Positions 25,651 to 39,114 of a DNA stretch of 64,000 nt are shown here, one piece after another. This DNA comes from Sulfuritalea sp. (GTDB taxonomy: Bacteria > Pseudomonadota > Gammaproteobacteria > Burkholderiales > Rhodocyclaceae), in assembly GCA_030247575.1 (NCBI GenBank), contig JAOTRV010000002.1, positions 185,973-249,972 of the forward strand, written 5' to 3'. The first letter of the stretch is position 1, and the number at the start of each line of letters is the position of its first letter. The notes under the pieces are model-generated. The model did no database searches and was not told where the DNA came from. It worked only from the letters and a program-made list of their open reading frames with translations. Both the position numbers and the translations under genes were made by a program.

Positions 25651-26586
25651 GTGCCGTCGGAATTCGAGCTCATCGCGCGCTTTTTCACGCGCGGCACCTC
25701 CCACACAGTTCTCGGCGTCGGCGACGATGGCGCGCTGATCGCGCCGACACCCGGCAAGGAGCTGGTGATCTCCACCGACCTGCTGGTCGAAGGCACCCAT
25801 TTCCTGGCCGATGCCGACCCGGAAGCGCTGGGCTGGAAGACACTCGCCGTGAATATCTCGGACATGGCCGCGATGGGCGCGCAGCCGCGCTGGGCCTTGC
25901 TGGCCGCCGTGCTGCCAGCGTCTACTGTTGACTGGATCGAGGCCTTCGCGCGCGGCTTCTTCGCCTGCGCCGACAGCCACGGCGTCGACCTGATCGGTGG
26001 CGACACGACGCGCGGCCCGCGCGCCTTCTGCGTCACGATTATCGGCGAAGTTCCCGCCGGACAGGCGTTGCGCCGCGACGGCGCGAAGGCCGGCGATTCG
26101 ATCTGGATTTCCGGCAAACCCGGGCGCGCGGCGCTGGGCCTGGCTCACCTGCAAGGCCGCACCACGCTCGCCGAACCCCAACTCGGCGAATGCCTCGCCG
26201 CGCTGCACCGGCCGCAGCCGAGGATCTCACTTGGCCTCGCGCTGCGCGGAATCGCCAGCGTCGCGATCGATGTTTCGGACGGGCTGCTGGCCGATCTCGG
26301 GCATGTCCTCGAACAGTCGAAACTCGGCGCGCGGCTGCAGATCCCGAACCTGCCCGTGGCCGGACTGGAACGCGATTGCGTCCTGGCCGGCGGCGACGAC
26401 TACGAACTGCTGTTCACCGCCGCCGCAGGGTCCGACAGCGACATTGCTGCCTTGGCCGGCAAGCTCCAACTGCCGCTGACCCGCATCGGCGAAATCGTCG
26501 CCGGCCCGCCCGGCGAACTCGTCCTGCGCGACGACAGCGGCAGCATCATCACGCCTGCTTGCCGCGGCTACGACCATTTTCTCTGA
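25651..26586 (+). CDS. thiL: Thiamine-monophosphate kinase
   Basis: Phosphorylates thiamine monophosphate to the active cofactor thiamine diphosphate. It is 311 residues with the metal/ATP segment GVGDDGALI, STDLLVEGTHF, the NISDMAAMGA helix and a second Asp-rich loop GGDDYELLF. It starts with GTG at 25651, three bases after nusB. One copy of a recurrent 12-bp motif lies in its coding sequence at 25915-25926. Confidence 0.94.
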   Translation: MPSEFELIARFFTRGTSHTVLGVGDDGALIAPTPGKELVISTDLLVEGTHFLADADPEALGWKTLAVNISDMAAMGAQPRWALLAAVLPASTVDWIEAFARGFFACADSHGVDLIGGDTTRGPRAFCVTIIGEVPAGQALRRDGAKAGDSIWISGKPGRAALGLAHLQGRTTLAEPQLGECLAALHRPQPRISLGLALRGIASVAIDVSDGLLADLGHVLEQSKLGARLQIPNLPVAGLERDCVLAGGDDYELLFTAAAGSDSDIAALAGKLQLPLTRIGEIVAGPPGELVLRDDSGSIITPACRGYDHFL

Positions 26587-27083
26587 TGGCCAAGCTGCCT
26601 CCGCCGCCCGTCAAGTTCCTGTTCCATCACCCCGCGCATTTCATCGCCTGCGGCATGGGCAGCGGACTTTCCCGGTTCGCGCCGGGTACCGCCGGCACGG
26701 CCTTCGCATGGCTTACCTATCCGCTGCTGCGCATGTATCTGGAGAGCGATCTGGGGCTGGCGATCTTCCTCCTGCTGGCCTTCGCCGTCGGTGTATCGGC
26801 CTGCCAGATCACCGGGCGAGCGCTCGGAGTGGTCGATCACGGCGCCATCGTCTGGGATGAAATCGTCCCTTTCTGGGCAGTGCTGATGCTGACGCCACCC
26901 GAACTGCTCTGGCAGCTCGCGGCCTTCCTCTGGTTCCGCTTCTACGACATCGTCAAGCCCGAGCCGGCCCGGTTCTTCGACACGCAAATCAAGAACGGCT
27001 TCGGCGTGATGATGGACGATGTGATCGCCGCGGGCTACACGGTGCTGACCATCGCCGTTTTCAAGGCTTTTCTGCCCTTCTGA
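26586..27083 (+). CDS. pgpA: Phosphatidylglycerophosphatase A
   Basis: Removes the phosphate from phosphatidylglycerophosphate in the last step of phosphatidylglycerol synthesis at the inner membrane. It is 165 residues with FIACGMGSG, APGTAGTA, VWDEIVPFW and the RFYDIVKPEP/MMDDVIAAGY pair that carries the conserved acidic residues. Several hydrophobic helices are present. Overlaps thiL and pncC by one base on each side. Confidence 0.94.
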   Translation: MAKLPPPPVKFLFHHPAHFIACGMGSGLSRFAPGTAGTAFAWLTYPLLRMYLESDLGLAIFLLLAFAVGVSACQITGRALGVVDHGAIVWDEIVPFWAVLMLTPPELLWQLAAFLWFRFYDIVKPEPARFFDTQIKNGFGVMMDDVIAAGYTVLTIAVFKAFLPF

Positions 27084-27574
27084 TGGACGCCGACCTCGTT
27101 GCCCTGTCCGAGTCGGTGGGTTCGGCGTGTCGTCAGCGCCGACTCCTGCTTGCCACGGCCGAATCCTGTACCGGAGGCTGGGTGGCGCAAGTGATCACTC
27201 ACACGGGTGGAAGTTCGGAGTGGTTCGAACGCGGTTTCGTCACTTACTCGAATGAAGCCAAGACGGAACTGCTCGGCGTTCGCGAAGAAACCATCAACAA
27301 CCACGGTGCGGTGAGCCCCGAAACAGCGGCGGCAATGGCCGAAGGTGCGCTGAAAAATTCCAAGGCATTGATTGCATTGTCTATTACCGGCATTGCGGGA
27401 CCAACGGGTGGCTCACCTGGTAAGCCAGTGGGCACCGTATGCTTTGCCTGGTGTCGAGTCGGCGAAACGGCAGAAACGGAAACCGCGGTTTTTGCCGGCG
27501 ACCGCGAGGCAGTGCGCCGCCAAGCGGTGGTTCACGCCTTGCGCGGCCTGCTGCTGCGACTCGACGCCAGGTAG
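27083..27574 (+). CDS. pncC: Nicotinamide-nucleotide amidohydrolase (CinA C-terminal domain)
   Basis: A stand-alone CinA C-terminal domain of 163 residues, which deamidates NMN to NaMN in pyridine nucleotide recycling. Diagnostic segments are TAESCTGGWVA, GFVTYSNEAK and TGIAGPTGGSPGKPVGTV. It lies directly upstream of recA, as cinA-type genes often do, with an 80-bp gap. Confidence 0.93.
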   Translation: MDADLVALSESVGSACRQRRLLLATAESCTGGWVAQVITHTGGSSEWFERGFVTYSNEAKTELLGVREETINNHGAVSPETAAAMAEGALKNSKALIALSITGIAGPTGGSPGKPVGTVCFAWCRVGETAETETAVFAGDREAVRRQAVVHALRGLLLRLDAR

Positions 27575-27654
27575 CAAGCCCGCGCCAAACCCGGACAGCG
27601 CAAAAACTGTGCCATCCATGACATAATTCACACAATTTCTGAGGAACGCATTCA

Positions 27655-28680
<1,026 letters not shown>

Positions 28681-28720
28681 GCAGAAGGAACAGCGGGCAC
28701 GCAGGCAAGGAGGTCACAGC

Positions 28721-28771
28721 GTGTCGAAAGGCTCCAATGGCGCTCGCGTCGGTCAATACCATGTCGAATGA
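28721..28771 (+). other. Possible 16-codon leader ORF overlapping recX start
   Basis: A near-perfect Shine-Dalgarno AAGGAGG (28707-28713) sits seven bases before a GTG at 28721 that opens a 16-residue frame ending in TGA at 28769-28771. Both possible recX start codons (28737 and 28761) lie inside it in another frame. It may couple recX translation to ribosomes arriving here, or the strong site may simply be fortuitous. Confidence 0.35.
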
Positions 28772-29210
28772 ACTGCGCCAGCAAGCGATCCGCCTGCTGG
28801 CACGGCGCGAGCACACCCGCGCCGAACTGGCACGCAAGCTGGCGGGTCTCGGCACGCCGGAGGAAATCGAGGCGGTGCTCGCCGAGATGGAGGCCAATCA
28901 CCTGCAGTCCGACAACCGGACGGCGGAAAGTTACCTGCGCAGCAATGCTTCGCGTCTTGGTGCCTCGCGCCTGCGTCACACCCTGAAAACCCGGGGCGTG
29001 GCGCCCGAACTGATCGAGGAGCAACTGGCGCAGGCCGATCTGCCCGAAGAGATCGAGCGCGCGCGCGCCGCCTGGAGCCGAAAGTTTTCCGCCGCGCCGG
29101 CCAATCCCAAGGAATGGGCGCGCCAGGCGCGCTTTCTGCAAAGCCGCGGATTTGCCGGCGACGTCATCCGCAGACTGCTGAAGGAACCGATGGACGGGCA
29201 AGAAGAGTGA
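28737..29210 (+). CDS. recX: Regulatory protein RecX
   Basis: Binds RecA filaments and limits recombination and SOS induction. It is 157 residues with three-helix RecX repeats, seen in [22 protein letters not shown] and in [19 protein letters not shown]-like segments. The start is uncertain: ATG at 28737 or ATG at 28761 (149 residues); neither has its own ribosome site at a normal distance. Its end overlaps lptB by four bases (GTGA). Confidence 0.9.
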   Translation: MALASVNTMSNELRQQAIRLLARREHTRAELARKLAGLGTPEEIEAVLAEMEANHLQSDNRTAESYLRSNASRLGASRLRHTLKTRGVAPELIEEQLAQADLPEEIERARAAWSRKFSAAPANPKEWARQARFLQSRGFAGDVIRRLLKEPMDGQEE

Positions 29211-29953
29211 ATCTGCCGGCCGCCACGCTTTCGGCGCACAATCTGCGCAAGAAGTACAAATCGCGGACAGTCGTCACCGATGTCTCCTTCGAGGTCGGCG
29301 CGGGTGAAGTGGTGGGCCTGCTCGGCCCCAATGGCGCCGGCAAGACGACCTGCTTCTACATGATCGTCGGCCTGGTCGCCGCCGACGGGGGCGAGATTCG
29401 CGTCGAAAGCGGCAGCGAGCATCAGCGCCTGACCCACATGCCGATCCACCAGCGCGCCAAACTGGGCCTTTCCTATTTGCCGCAGGAAAATTCGGTTTTC
29501 CGCAAGCTCACGGTCGCCGAAAACGTGCGCGCCGTGCTGGAACTGCAGGATCTGGACGAAGGCGTGATGGCCGAGCGCGAAGAAACCCTGCTGCAGGAAC
29601 TGCACATCACCCACATCCGCGACAGCCTGGCGGCATCGCTCTCCGGCGGCGAACGCCGCCGCGTCGAGATCGCCCGCGCGCTGGCGACCAGCCCGCGCTT
29701 CATCCTGCTCGACGAACCCTTTGCCGGGGTCGACCCGATTGCCGTGATCGATATCCAGAAGATCATCCGCTACCTCAAGGAAAGCGGCATCGGCGTGCTG
29801 ATCACCGATCACAACGTGCGCGAAACCCTGGGCATCTGCGATCGCGCCACGATCATCAACGCGGGCGAAGTTCTTGCCGCTGGACAGCCGGCGGAGATAG
29901 TCGATAATGAAAGTGTGCGTCGGGTCTATCTCGGCGAGCATTTCAGAATGTGA
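29207..29953 (+). CDS. lptB: LPS export ABC transporter ATPase LptB
   Basis: Cytoplasmic ATPase that powers LPS extraction from the inner membrane with LptF, LptG and LptC. It is 248 residues with Walker [10 protein letters not shown] (40-48), the Q-loop in YLPQENSVF, the ABC signature LSGGERRR and Walker [14 protein letters not shown], all in their LptB-specific form. The GTG start at 29207 overlaps the recX stop. lptA and lptC, often next door, are not in this window. Confidence 0.95.
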   Translation: MNLPAATLSAHNLRKKYKSRTVVTDVSFEVGAGEVVGLLGPNGAGKTTCFYMIVGLVAADGGEIRVESGSEHQRLTHMPIHQRAKLGLSYLPQENSVFRKLTVAENVRAVLELQDLDEGVMAEREETLLQELHITHIRDSLAASLSGGERRRVEIARALATSPRFILLDEPFAGVDPIAVIDIQKIIRYLKESGIGVLITDHNVRETLGICDRATIINAGEVLAAGQPAEIVDNESVRRVYLGEHFRM

Positions 29954-31413
29954 TGAATGTCATGAGGCAGGGACTTCAGCTCAGGATTTCGCAGCACTTG
30001 GCGCTGACGCCTCAGTTGCAGCAGTCGATCAGGTTGCTGCAATTGTCGACGCTGGAGTTGAACGCCGAGATCGATCAGGCATTGCAGGAAAATCCTCTGT
30101 TGGAACTGGACGAGCCGGGCGAGCCGGTCGTGTTCGGCCTTGATTCCGCAGGCGATTCGCTGGCGACACCGCAGACCGCGACCCCAAGCGAAAGCGACGA
30201 GCGTCAGGAATCGAAGAACAGCGACGACGAAGGCTGGGGTGTGGATTTTTCCGGCAGCCACGGTCAGCGCGATCCCAACGACGACGACCTCGACAGCGGC
30301 GAGACGCAGGCGGGTTCGACCTCGTTGCGCGAACATCTTGGAACTCAACTGGCAATGACGCAGTTGCCTGATCGTGATCGGGCACTGGTAAGTTTTTTGA
30401 TCGAAGCCCTCAGTGAAGATGGCTACTTGACGCAACCATTGGACGAGTTGGTCGATCTCCTGGTCGCCGAGGACGACGAAGCACGGGAGGTGCTGCTCGA
30501 AGAACTCGGTATCGCCTTGGCCCATTTGCAGAACTTCGATCCGCCGGGTATTGGCGCGCGCAATGCAAAGGAGTGTTTGTCGCTGCAGTTGCAGTGCCTG
30601 CCGGCCTCTGCGAGCCGCAGTCTGGCGCTGGACATCGTCGCCAATCACCTCGATCATCTGGCGGCACACGACTTCGCGCGCATCAAGAAGTCCCTCGGCT
30701 GCGACGACGATGGTTTGCGCGTCGCGCAAAGCCTGATCCGTTCGCTGAATCCGCGGCCCGGCGCACAGTATGCGCCGATCGACACGCGCTACGTGGTGCC
30801 GGACGTGACGGTGAAGAAATCCCAGGGACGCTGGACAGTCAGCCTCAACCGCGAGGCGATGCCGCGTCTGCGCATCAATCGGCTCTACGCCGACATCCTG
30901 CATCGCCATCGCGGCGGCAACGCTTCCTCGGCGGGACTGGCCAGCCAGTTGCAGGAGGCGAAATGGCTGATCAAGAACGTACAGCAGCGCTTCGACACCA
31001 TCCTGCGCGTGTCGCAAGCGATCGTCGACCGGCAGCGGGCTTTTTTCGACCACGGCGAGGTGGCGATGCGGCCGCTGACGCTGCGCGAGATCGCCGAGAC
31101 GGTCAAGCTTCACGAGTCGACGATTTCCCGCGTGACGACCCAGAAATATCTGGCCAGCCCGCGCGGCATTTACGAACTCAAATACTTTTTTGGCAGCCAC
31201 GTCGCCACCGATACCGGCGGCGCGGCTTCCTCCACCGCAATTCGGGCGCTGATCAAGCAATTGGTCGGCGCCGAGGACGGCAAGAAGCCGCTCTCGGACG
31301 CCCGACTAGCGGAAATCCTCGGCGAGCAGGGCATCGTCGTGGCACGTCGCACGGTAGCGAAGTACCGCGAACTGCTCGGCATACCGCCGGTCAACCTCAG
31401 GAAATCACTCTGA
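29953..31413 (+). CDS. rpoN: RNA polymerase sigma-54 factor
   Basis: Sigma factor for -24/-12 promoters, which need an enhancer-binding ATPase. It is 486 residues with a Gln/Leu-rich region I (LRISQHLALTPQLQQSIRLL), an acidic region II (about residues 60-120), the core-binding part, a helix-turn-helix, and the RpoN box ARRTVAKYRE at 464-473. The ATG at 29953 shares its A with the lptB stop; ATG 29962 is an alternative. Transcribed with lptB, hpf, ptsN and hprK. Confidence 0.96.
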   Translation: MNVMRQGLQLRISQHLALTPQLQQSIRLLQLSTLELNAEIDQALQENPLLELDEPGEPVVFGLDSAGDSLATPQTATPSESDERQESKNSDDEGWGVDFSGSHGQRDPNDDDLDSGETQAGSTSLREHLGTQLAMTQLPDRDRALVSFLIEALSEDGYLTQPLDELVDLLVAEDDEAREVLLEELGIALAHLQNFDPPGIGARNAKECLSLQLQCLPASASRSLALDIVANHLDHLAAHDFARIKKSLGCDDDGLRVAQSLIRSLNPRPGAQYAPIDTRYVVPDVTVKKSQGRWTVSLNREAMPRLRINRLYADILHRHRGGNASSAGLASQLQEAKWLIKNVQQRFDTILRVSQAIVDRQRAFFDHGEVAMRPLTLREIAETVKLHESTISRVTTQKYLASPRGIYELKYFFGSHVATDTGGAASSTAIRALIKQLVGAEDGKKPLSDARLAEILGEQGIVVARRTVAKYRELLGIPPVNLRKSL

Positions 31414-31439
31414 GACAATTGTTCTGACAAGGAGACATC

Positions 31440-31754
31440 ATGAATCTCAACATCACTGGCCACCACATTGAAGTCACCCCGGCCATTCGTGACTACGTCA
31501 CGGGCAAACTTGAGCGCGTGCTGCGGCACTTCGATCAAGTGACCAGTTCGCACGTCATCCTGTCGGTTGACAAACTGCAGCAGAAGGCGGAAGTGACGCT
31601 CCATGTCAAGGGCAAGGACATTTTCGCCGATGCCGTCGACGCGGATCTCTATGCGGCCATCGATCTGGTGGCCGACAAGCTCGACCGGCAAGTGGTCAAG
31701 CACAAGGAAAAGGTCTCCAGCCACAACCACGACAAGCGCGCGCAGCCCGAATAG
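31440..31754 (+). CDS. hpf: Ribosome hibernation promoting factor, short form
   Basis: A 104-residue HPF/YfiA protein that binds the 30S decoding region and helps to form inactive 100S ribosomes in resting cells. The beta-alpha-beta-beta-beta-alpha pattern is visible, beginning MNLNITGHHIEVTPAIRDYV. It has an AAGGAG ribosome site. Its place between rpoN and ptsN is the usual one in proteobacteria. Confidence 0.95.
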   Translation: MNLNITGHHIEVTPAIRDYVTGKLERVLRHFDQVTSSHVILSVDKLQQKAEVTLHVKGKDIFADAVDADLYAAIDLVADKLDRQVVKHKEKVSSHNHDKRAQPE

Positions 31755-31849
31755 GCGCGATCTGCAAGCCCGGAGCGGCGGCGGCCTGTTAGCGTTATAC
31801 TGCGCGCCGCCGCAACCTCCGCGCATTTGCAGACTTGCTCACTCCCATC

Positions 31850-32308
31850 ATGAATCACATTGCCGCCCTGCTGCCACTCGACAACGTGGTGGCCAATCTC
31901 GACGCCAGCAGCAAGAAGCGCGTGTTCGAGCAGGCGGGGATACTTTTCGAAAACCATCAAAGCGTGGCGCGCAGCGCCGTGTACGATGCGCTGTTCGCGC
32001 GCGAAAAGCTGGGCTCGACAGGCCTCGGCCAGGGTATCGCGATTCCCCACGGGCGCATCAAGGGTCTCAAGACCCCGATCGGCGCATTTGTCCGCCTCGA
32101 GTCGCCGGTGCAGTTCGACGCGCCCGACGGCAAGCTGGTCGGCCTGATTTTTGTCCTGCTGGTGCCGGAAGCCGCCAACGAACATCACCTGCAACTGCTC
32201 TCCGAGCTGGCGCAGATATTCTCCGACAAGAGCTTTCGCGAACAGCTCGCCGCCGCTCCGGATGCCGCGGCGCTGCATGGCCTCTTCGCCAATTGGCACG
32301 CCAACTAG
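31850..32308 (+). CDS. ptsN: Nitrogen-type PTS IIA component PtsN
   Basis: EIIA-Ntr, the terminal acceptor of the regulatory phosphotransferase chain that tunes potassium, nitrogen and cell-envelope functions. It is 152 residues with the phosphorylatable His67 in AIPHGR. The frame is open back to a TTG at 31835, but ATG 31850 fits the family. Its last 16 bases overlap the hprK start. Confidence 0.93.
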   Translation: MNHIAALLPLDNVVANLDASSKKRVFEQAGILFENHQSVARSAVYDALFAREKLGSTGLGQGIAIPHGRIKGLKTPIGAFVRLESPVQFDAPDGKLVGLIFVLLVPEAANEHHLQLLSELAQIFSDKSFREQLAAAPDAAALHGLFANWHAN

Positions 32309-33246
32309 TCGTTTCCCAGCTTTTCGAACGCAACCGCGAGCGGCTCCAGCTTAGCTGGGTCAGCGGCGCCATGACGCGCGCGATTTGTACCACGGAACAC
32401 GTGGTGTCGCCCGCCGACCTGATCGGCCACCTCAACCTGATGCATCCCGAGCGCCTGCAGGTCATCGGCGCGCCGGAAGTCGCCTGGGCGAATCGCCATT
32501 CGCCGGAGAAAGTGGCGCATCACATGCAGGAGATCTACGGCGCGCGGCCGCCAGCCATCATCGTCGCCGATGGCGCGGAGATCGCTGAAGGTGTGCGCAA
32601 GGGTTGTGAAGCCTCGGGCACACCCCTGCTGCAAACGCCGCTGTCCTCGGCATTCGTAATCGATACGCTGCGCGCCTTCGTATCGCGGCAACTGGCCGAA
32701 ACCGGCACCCTGCACGGCGTTTTCATGGATGTGCTGGGCATGGGCGTGCTGATCACCGGTGACTCCGGGGTCGGCAAGAGCGAACTCGGTCTCGAACTGA
32801 TTTCGCGCGGACACGGGCTGGTCGCCGATGACGTGGTCGATGTCTCGCGCATCGGCTCGGATACCCTGGAAGGGCGCTGCCCGGAACTGCTCAAGGACTT
32901 CCTCGAGGTCCGCGGGCTCGGCCTGCTCAACATCCGCACCGTGTTCGGCGAAACGGCCTGCCGGCGCAAGATGCGCCTCAAGCTCATCGTCCATCTGCAG
33001 AAGCCGACGCCCGGCGTCCCCGACGCTGCCCGGCTGCCGCTCGATGCGCAGACCGAAACCATCCTCGGCGTGCCGATCCGGCGCGTCACGATCCCGGTCG
33101 CCGCGGGCCGCAACCTGGCGGTACTGCTCGAAGCCGCCGTGCGCGCCACGGTACTGAAACTGCGCGGCATCGACAGCATGCAGGAATTCGTTGATCGTCA
33201 GGAAGCCGCTCTCCGCGCGGATTCCGGCGACAGCACCGTCAACTAG
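32293..33246 (+). CDS. hprK: HPr kinase/phosphorylase
   Basis: Phosphorylates and dephosphorylates HPr on a serine. It is 317 residues with the P-loop GDSGVGKSE (from residue 156) and the signature LEVRGLGLLNIRTVFG split into two short parts. The start is inferred as TTG at 32293, inside ptsN, because sequence like LVVSQLFERN is where family proteins begin and no ATG is available. rapZ, the common next gene, is absent; a PsiF-like gene follows. Confidence 0.9.
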   Translation: MARQLVVSQLFERNRERLQLSWVSGAMTRAICTTEHVVSPADLIGHLNLMHPERLQVIGAPEVAWANRHSPEKVAHHMQEIYGARPPAIIVADGAEIAEGVRKGCEASGTPLLQTPLSSAFVIDTLRAFVSRQLAETGTLHGVFMDVLGMGVLITGDSGVGKSELGLELISRGHGLVADDVVDVSRIGSDTLEGRCPELLKDFLEVRGLGLLNIRTVFGETACRRKMRLKLIVHLQKPTPGVPDAARLPLDAQTETILGVPIRRVTIPVAAGRNLAVLLEAAVRATVLKLRGIDSMQEFVDRQEAALRADSGDSTVN

Positions 33247-33307
33247 GCCAGCCCGGCCGCGTTAAAGAAGGACGGCATTGCGCCGCCCATAACCAAGGAG
33301 ACTCAAA

Positions 33308-33730
33308 ATGCACAAGCTGATCGCCGTTGCCCTTTCCGCTCTGTTCGCTGCCAGCGTGGCCCTTGCTGCTGAGCCCGCCAAGCCGGCTCCTGCAGCCGCT
33401 GCCAAGCCGGCCGAAGCTGCCAAGCCGGCGACGCCGGCCAAACCCGCCGAACCGGCGAAGGCCGCCGAAGCTGCCAAGCCCGCCCCCGCCGCCAATGACT
33501 GCGAAGCCAAGGCGGTCGGCAAGGACGGCAAGGCGCTGCACGGCGCTGCCAAGGCCGCGTTCATGAAGAAATGCCAAGGTGCCGGCAAGCCGGCCGATGC
33601 TGGCAAACCCGCTGCCAAGGCCTCGGGTTGTGCAGAAAAAGCCGTCAGCAAGGATGGCAAGCCTCTCGCCGGCGCCGCGAAGGCCGCTTTCATGAAGAAG
33701 TGCGAAGCCGACGCCAAAGCCGCCAAGTAA
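33308..33730 (+). CDS. PsiF-repeat exported protein
   Basis: A 140-residue exported protein. A signal peptide (cleavage after ALA, near residue 20) leads into a low-complexity Ala/Lys/Pro stretch (AKPAEAAKPA type). Two PsiF repeats follow, each a Cys, then KAVxKDGKxLxGAAKAAFMKKC. PsiF is a phosphate-starvation-inducible protein in E. coli; its function is unknown. It has its own ribosome site (AAGGAG) and is followed by a strong terminator. The last 24 bases, including the stop, are exactly duplicated in tandem. Confidence 0.88.
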   Translation: MHKLIAVALSALFAASVALAAEPAKPAPAAAAKPAEAAKPATPAKPAEPAKAAEAAKPAPAANDCEAKAVGKDGKALHGAAKAAFMKKCQGAGKPADAGKPAAKASGCAEKAVSKDGKPLAGAAKAAFMKKCEADAKAAK

Positions 33731-33754
33731 GCCGACGCCAAAGCCGCCAAGTAA
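33707..33754 (+). repeat. Exact 24-bp tandem duplication over the psiF-like stop codon
   Basis: Bases 33707-33730 are repeated without change at 33731-33754, including the TAA. The duplication gives a second in-frame copy of the C-terminal codons behind the real stop. Confidence 0.95.
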
Positions 33755-33772
33755 GCCGGTAGCCCCAAATGA

Positions 33773-33806
33773 AACGCCGACCCTCGCAAAGGGGTCGGCG
33801 TTTTTT
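33773..33806 (+). terminator. Rho-independent terminator after psiF-like gene
   Basis: An 11-bp perfect stem (AACGCCGACCC paired with GGGTCGGCGTT), an 8-base loop, and a run of Ts. It ends the psiF-like transcript and separates it from the PadR gene. Confidence 0.92.
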
Positions 33807-33854
33807 CGTCTGCCGTAAGTTGCGGCACCGATGATACGCACCCGCTATACAACC

Positions 33855-33877
33855 AGTTGCAATGCAACTCGTTGCAT
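33855..33877 (+). promoter_or_regulatory. Overlapping palindromes, candidate PadR operator
   Basis: Two perfect palindromes overlap here: AGTTGCA-A-TGCAACT (33855-33869) and ATGCAAC-TC-GTTGCAT (33862-33877), giving three TTGCA half-sites just 15 bp before the PadR-family start codon. The position suits autorepression. Confidence 0.55.
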
Positions 33878-33892
33878 AGTATCTTGTACGGC

Positions 33893-34429
33893 ATGTCGCT
33901 CGACCACGCCCTGCTGGTTTCCCTGCTCGAAAAGCCTAGTTCCGGTTACGAACTGGCGCGCCGTTTCGACCGTTCCATCGGCTATTTCTGGCACGCCACG
34001 CACCAGCAGATCTACCGCGTGCTGTCACGCATGGAAGAAGCCGACTGGGTGGCCGCCGAAGTGCAGGCCGGCGAGACGGCGCCCGACCGCAAGGAATACT
34101 CGGTCACCGCGACAGGAAGCGCCGAATTGTCGCGCTGGCTGGCCGAGCCGACCGAACCGGAAGGTGTGCGTGACATCCTCATGGTCAAGCTGCGCGGCGC
34201 GGCCTTCGGTGACGCCGGAAGCCTGATTCCCGAACTGGAGCACCACCGCGCGGCTCACGCCAACCGGCTGACGTGCTATCGCGTCATCGAAACACGGGAT
34301 TTTTCCGGCGCGCTGGATCGTCAGCGCGCCCTGCAGTACCAGGTCCTGAAGAGCGGCATCCGCTTCGAACAGGGCTGGCTGGAGTGGTGCGAGGAGGCTT
34401 TGGGCCTGCTGCGCAGTTTCGAACAATGA
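33893..34429 (+). CDS. PadR-family transcriptional regulator
   Basis: A 178-residue repressor. The N-terminal winged helix (HALLVSLLEKPSSGYELARRF, with the recognition part in QQIYRVLSRMEEADWV) is typical PadR. The C-terminal half (GVRDILMVKLRGAAF onward) is the helical dimerisation domain of the longer, Vir_act_alpha_C type. ATG 33893 is chosen because it starts the domain; an upstream ATG would place codons inside the operator-like palindrome. PadR proteins often sense phenolic or other aromatic compounds; the effector here is unknown. fadH lies 118 bp downstream. Confidence 0.9.
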   Translation: MSLDHALLVSLLEKPSSGYELARRFDRSIGYFWHATHQQIYRVLSRMEEADWVAAEVQAGETAPDRKEYSVTATGSAELSRWLAEPTEPEGVRDILMVKLRGAAFGDAGSLIPELEHHRAAHANRLTCYRVIETRDFSGALDRQRALQYQVLKSGIRFEQGWLEWCEEALGLLRSFEQ

Positions 34430-34445
34430 ACGACTTATCCCCCGG

Positions 34446-34466
34446 CCCCTTCTCCATGAGAAGGGG
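34446..34466 (+). repeat. Perfect 9-bp hairpin between padR-like gene and fadH
   Basis: CCCCTTCTC, CAT, GAGAAGGGG: a strong hairpin without a following T-run. It could act as a transcript-stabilising or REP-like element. Confidence 0.6.
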
Positions 34467-34499
34467 TGACCACGGCTCGCTGCGCTCGCGGGCTTTTGA

Positions 34500-37651
<3,152 letters not shown>

Positions 37652-37666
37652 ATATGCCCCTTAGTT

Positions 37667-37712
37667 TGCATAGCTTACGCTTCAAGGCTCATATGTGGTG
37701 CGCTGCATAGCT
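37667..37712. promoter_or_regulatory. Direct repeats in the tup / regulator intergenic region
   Basis: TGCATAGCT occurs at 37667-37675 and again at 37704-37712, 37 bp apart, inside the 72-bp divergent spacer. These may be binding sites for the ModE-like regulator. No classic ModE operator is seen. Confidence 0.4.
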
Positions 37713-37723
37713 GACATCCGTCA

Positions 37724-38424
37724 ATGCCCGAACTCAACGAAACCCTGGCCACTGCGTGGCAGCTCGTCGCCGGCGCCGATGCCCGGCTTGCCGACATCGT
37801 CCTGCTCAGCCTGCGCGTCAGCCTCACCGCCACGCTGATCGCCTGTGTCGTGGGCATGCCGATCGGCGCCCTGCTCGCGGTCGGCCGCTTTCCGGGACGG
37901 CGCCCGCTGATCGTGCTGTTCAACGGACTCATGGGCCTGCCGCCGGTGGTGGTGGGCCTGCTGGTGTATCTGCTGCTGTCGCGCGCCGGGCCGCTCGGTC
38001 AGTTCGGCCTGCTATTCACGCCGGCCGCGATGGTGATCGCGCAGGCGGTACTGGTGACGCCCATCGTCGCCGCACTGACGCGGCAGGTGATTGCCGATGA
38101 ATGGACCGAATACCGCGAACAATTGCGTTCGCTGGGTGCCAGCCGCACCCGCGCCGCCGCCACCCTGCTCTGGGACGGCCGCTTTTCGCTGTCGACTTCG
38201 GCGCTGGCCGGATTCGGACGTGCCATCGCCGAAGTCGGCGCGGTGATGATCGTCGGCGGCAACATCGATGGCGTGACCCGCGTCATGACCACCACCATCG
38301 CGCTGGAAACCAGCAAGGGCGACCTGCCTCTGGCACTGGCGCTCGGCTTCATCCTGATCACCGTGGTGCTGGTCATCAATGCCGTGGCGTATGCCGTGCG
38401 CGGCTGGGCCGAAAGGCACTGGGG

Positions 38425-38428
<4 letters not shown>
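37724..38428 (+). CDS. tupB: Tungstate-type ABC transporter permease
   Basis: A 234-residue inner-membrane permease with five to six hydrophobic helices and the EAA-like loop (EYREQLRSLGASRTRAA) that contacts the ATPase. The GRAIAEVGAVMIVGGNIDG stretch is typical of TupB/WtpB-type permeases. First gene of tupBCA, coupled to tupC by a GTGA overlap. Confidence 0.88.

Positions 38429-39110
<682 letters not shown>

Positions 39111-39114
<4 letters not shown>

Noticed and set aside
27575-27654. SOS box upstream of recA
   Set aside because: CTGT at 27608 is followed at N8 by TGAC, not ACAG; the site is too weak to claim.
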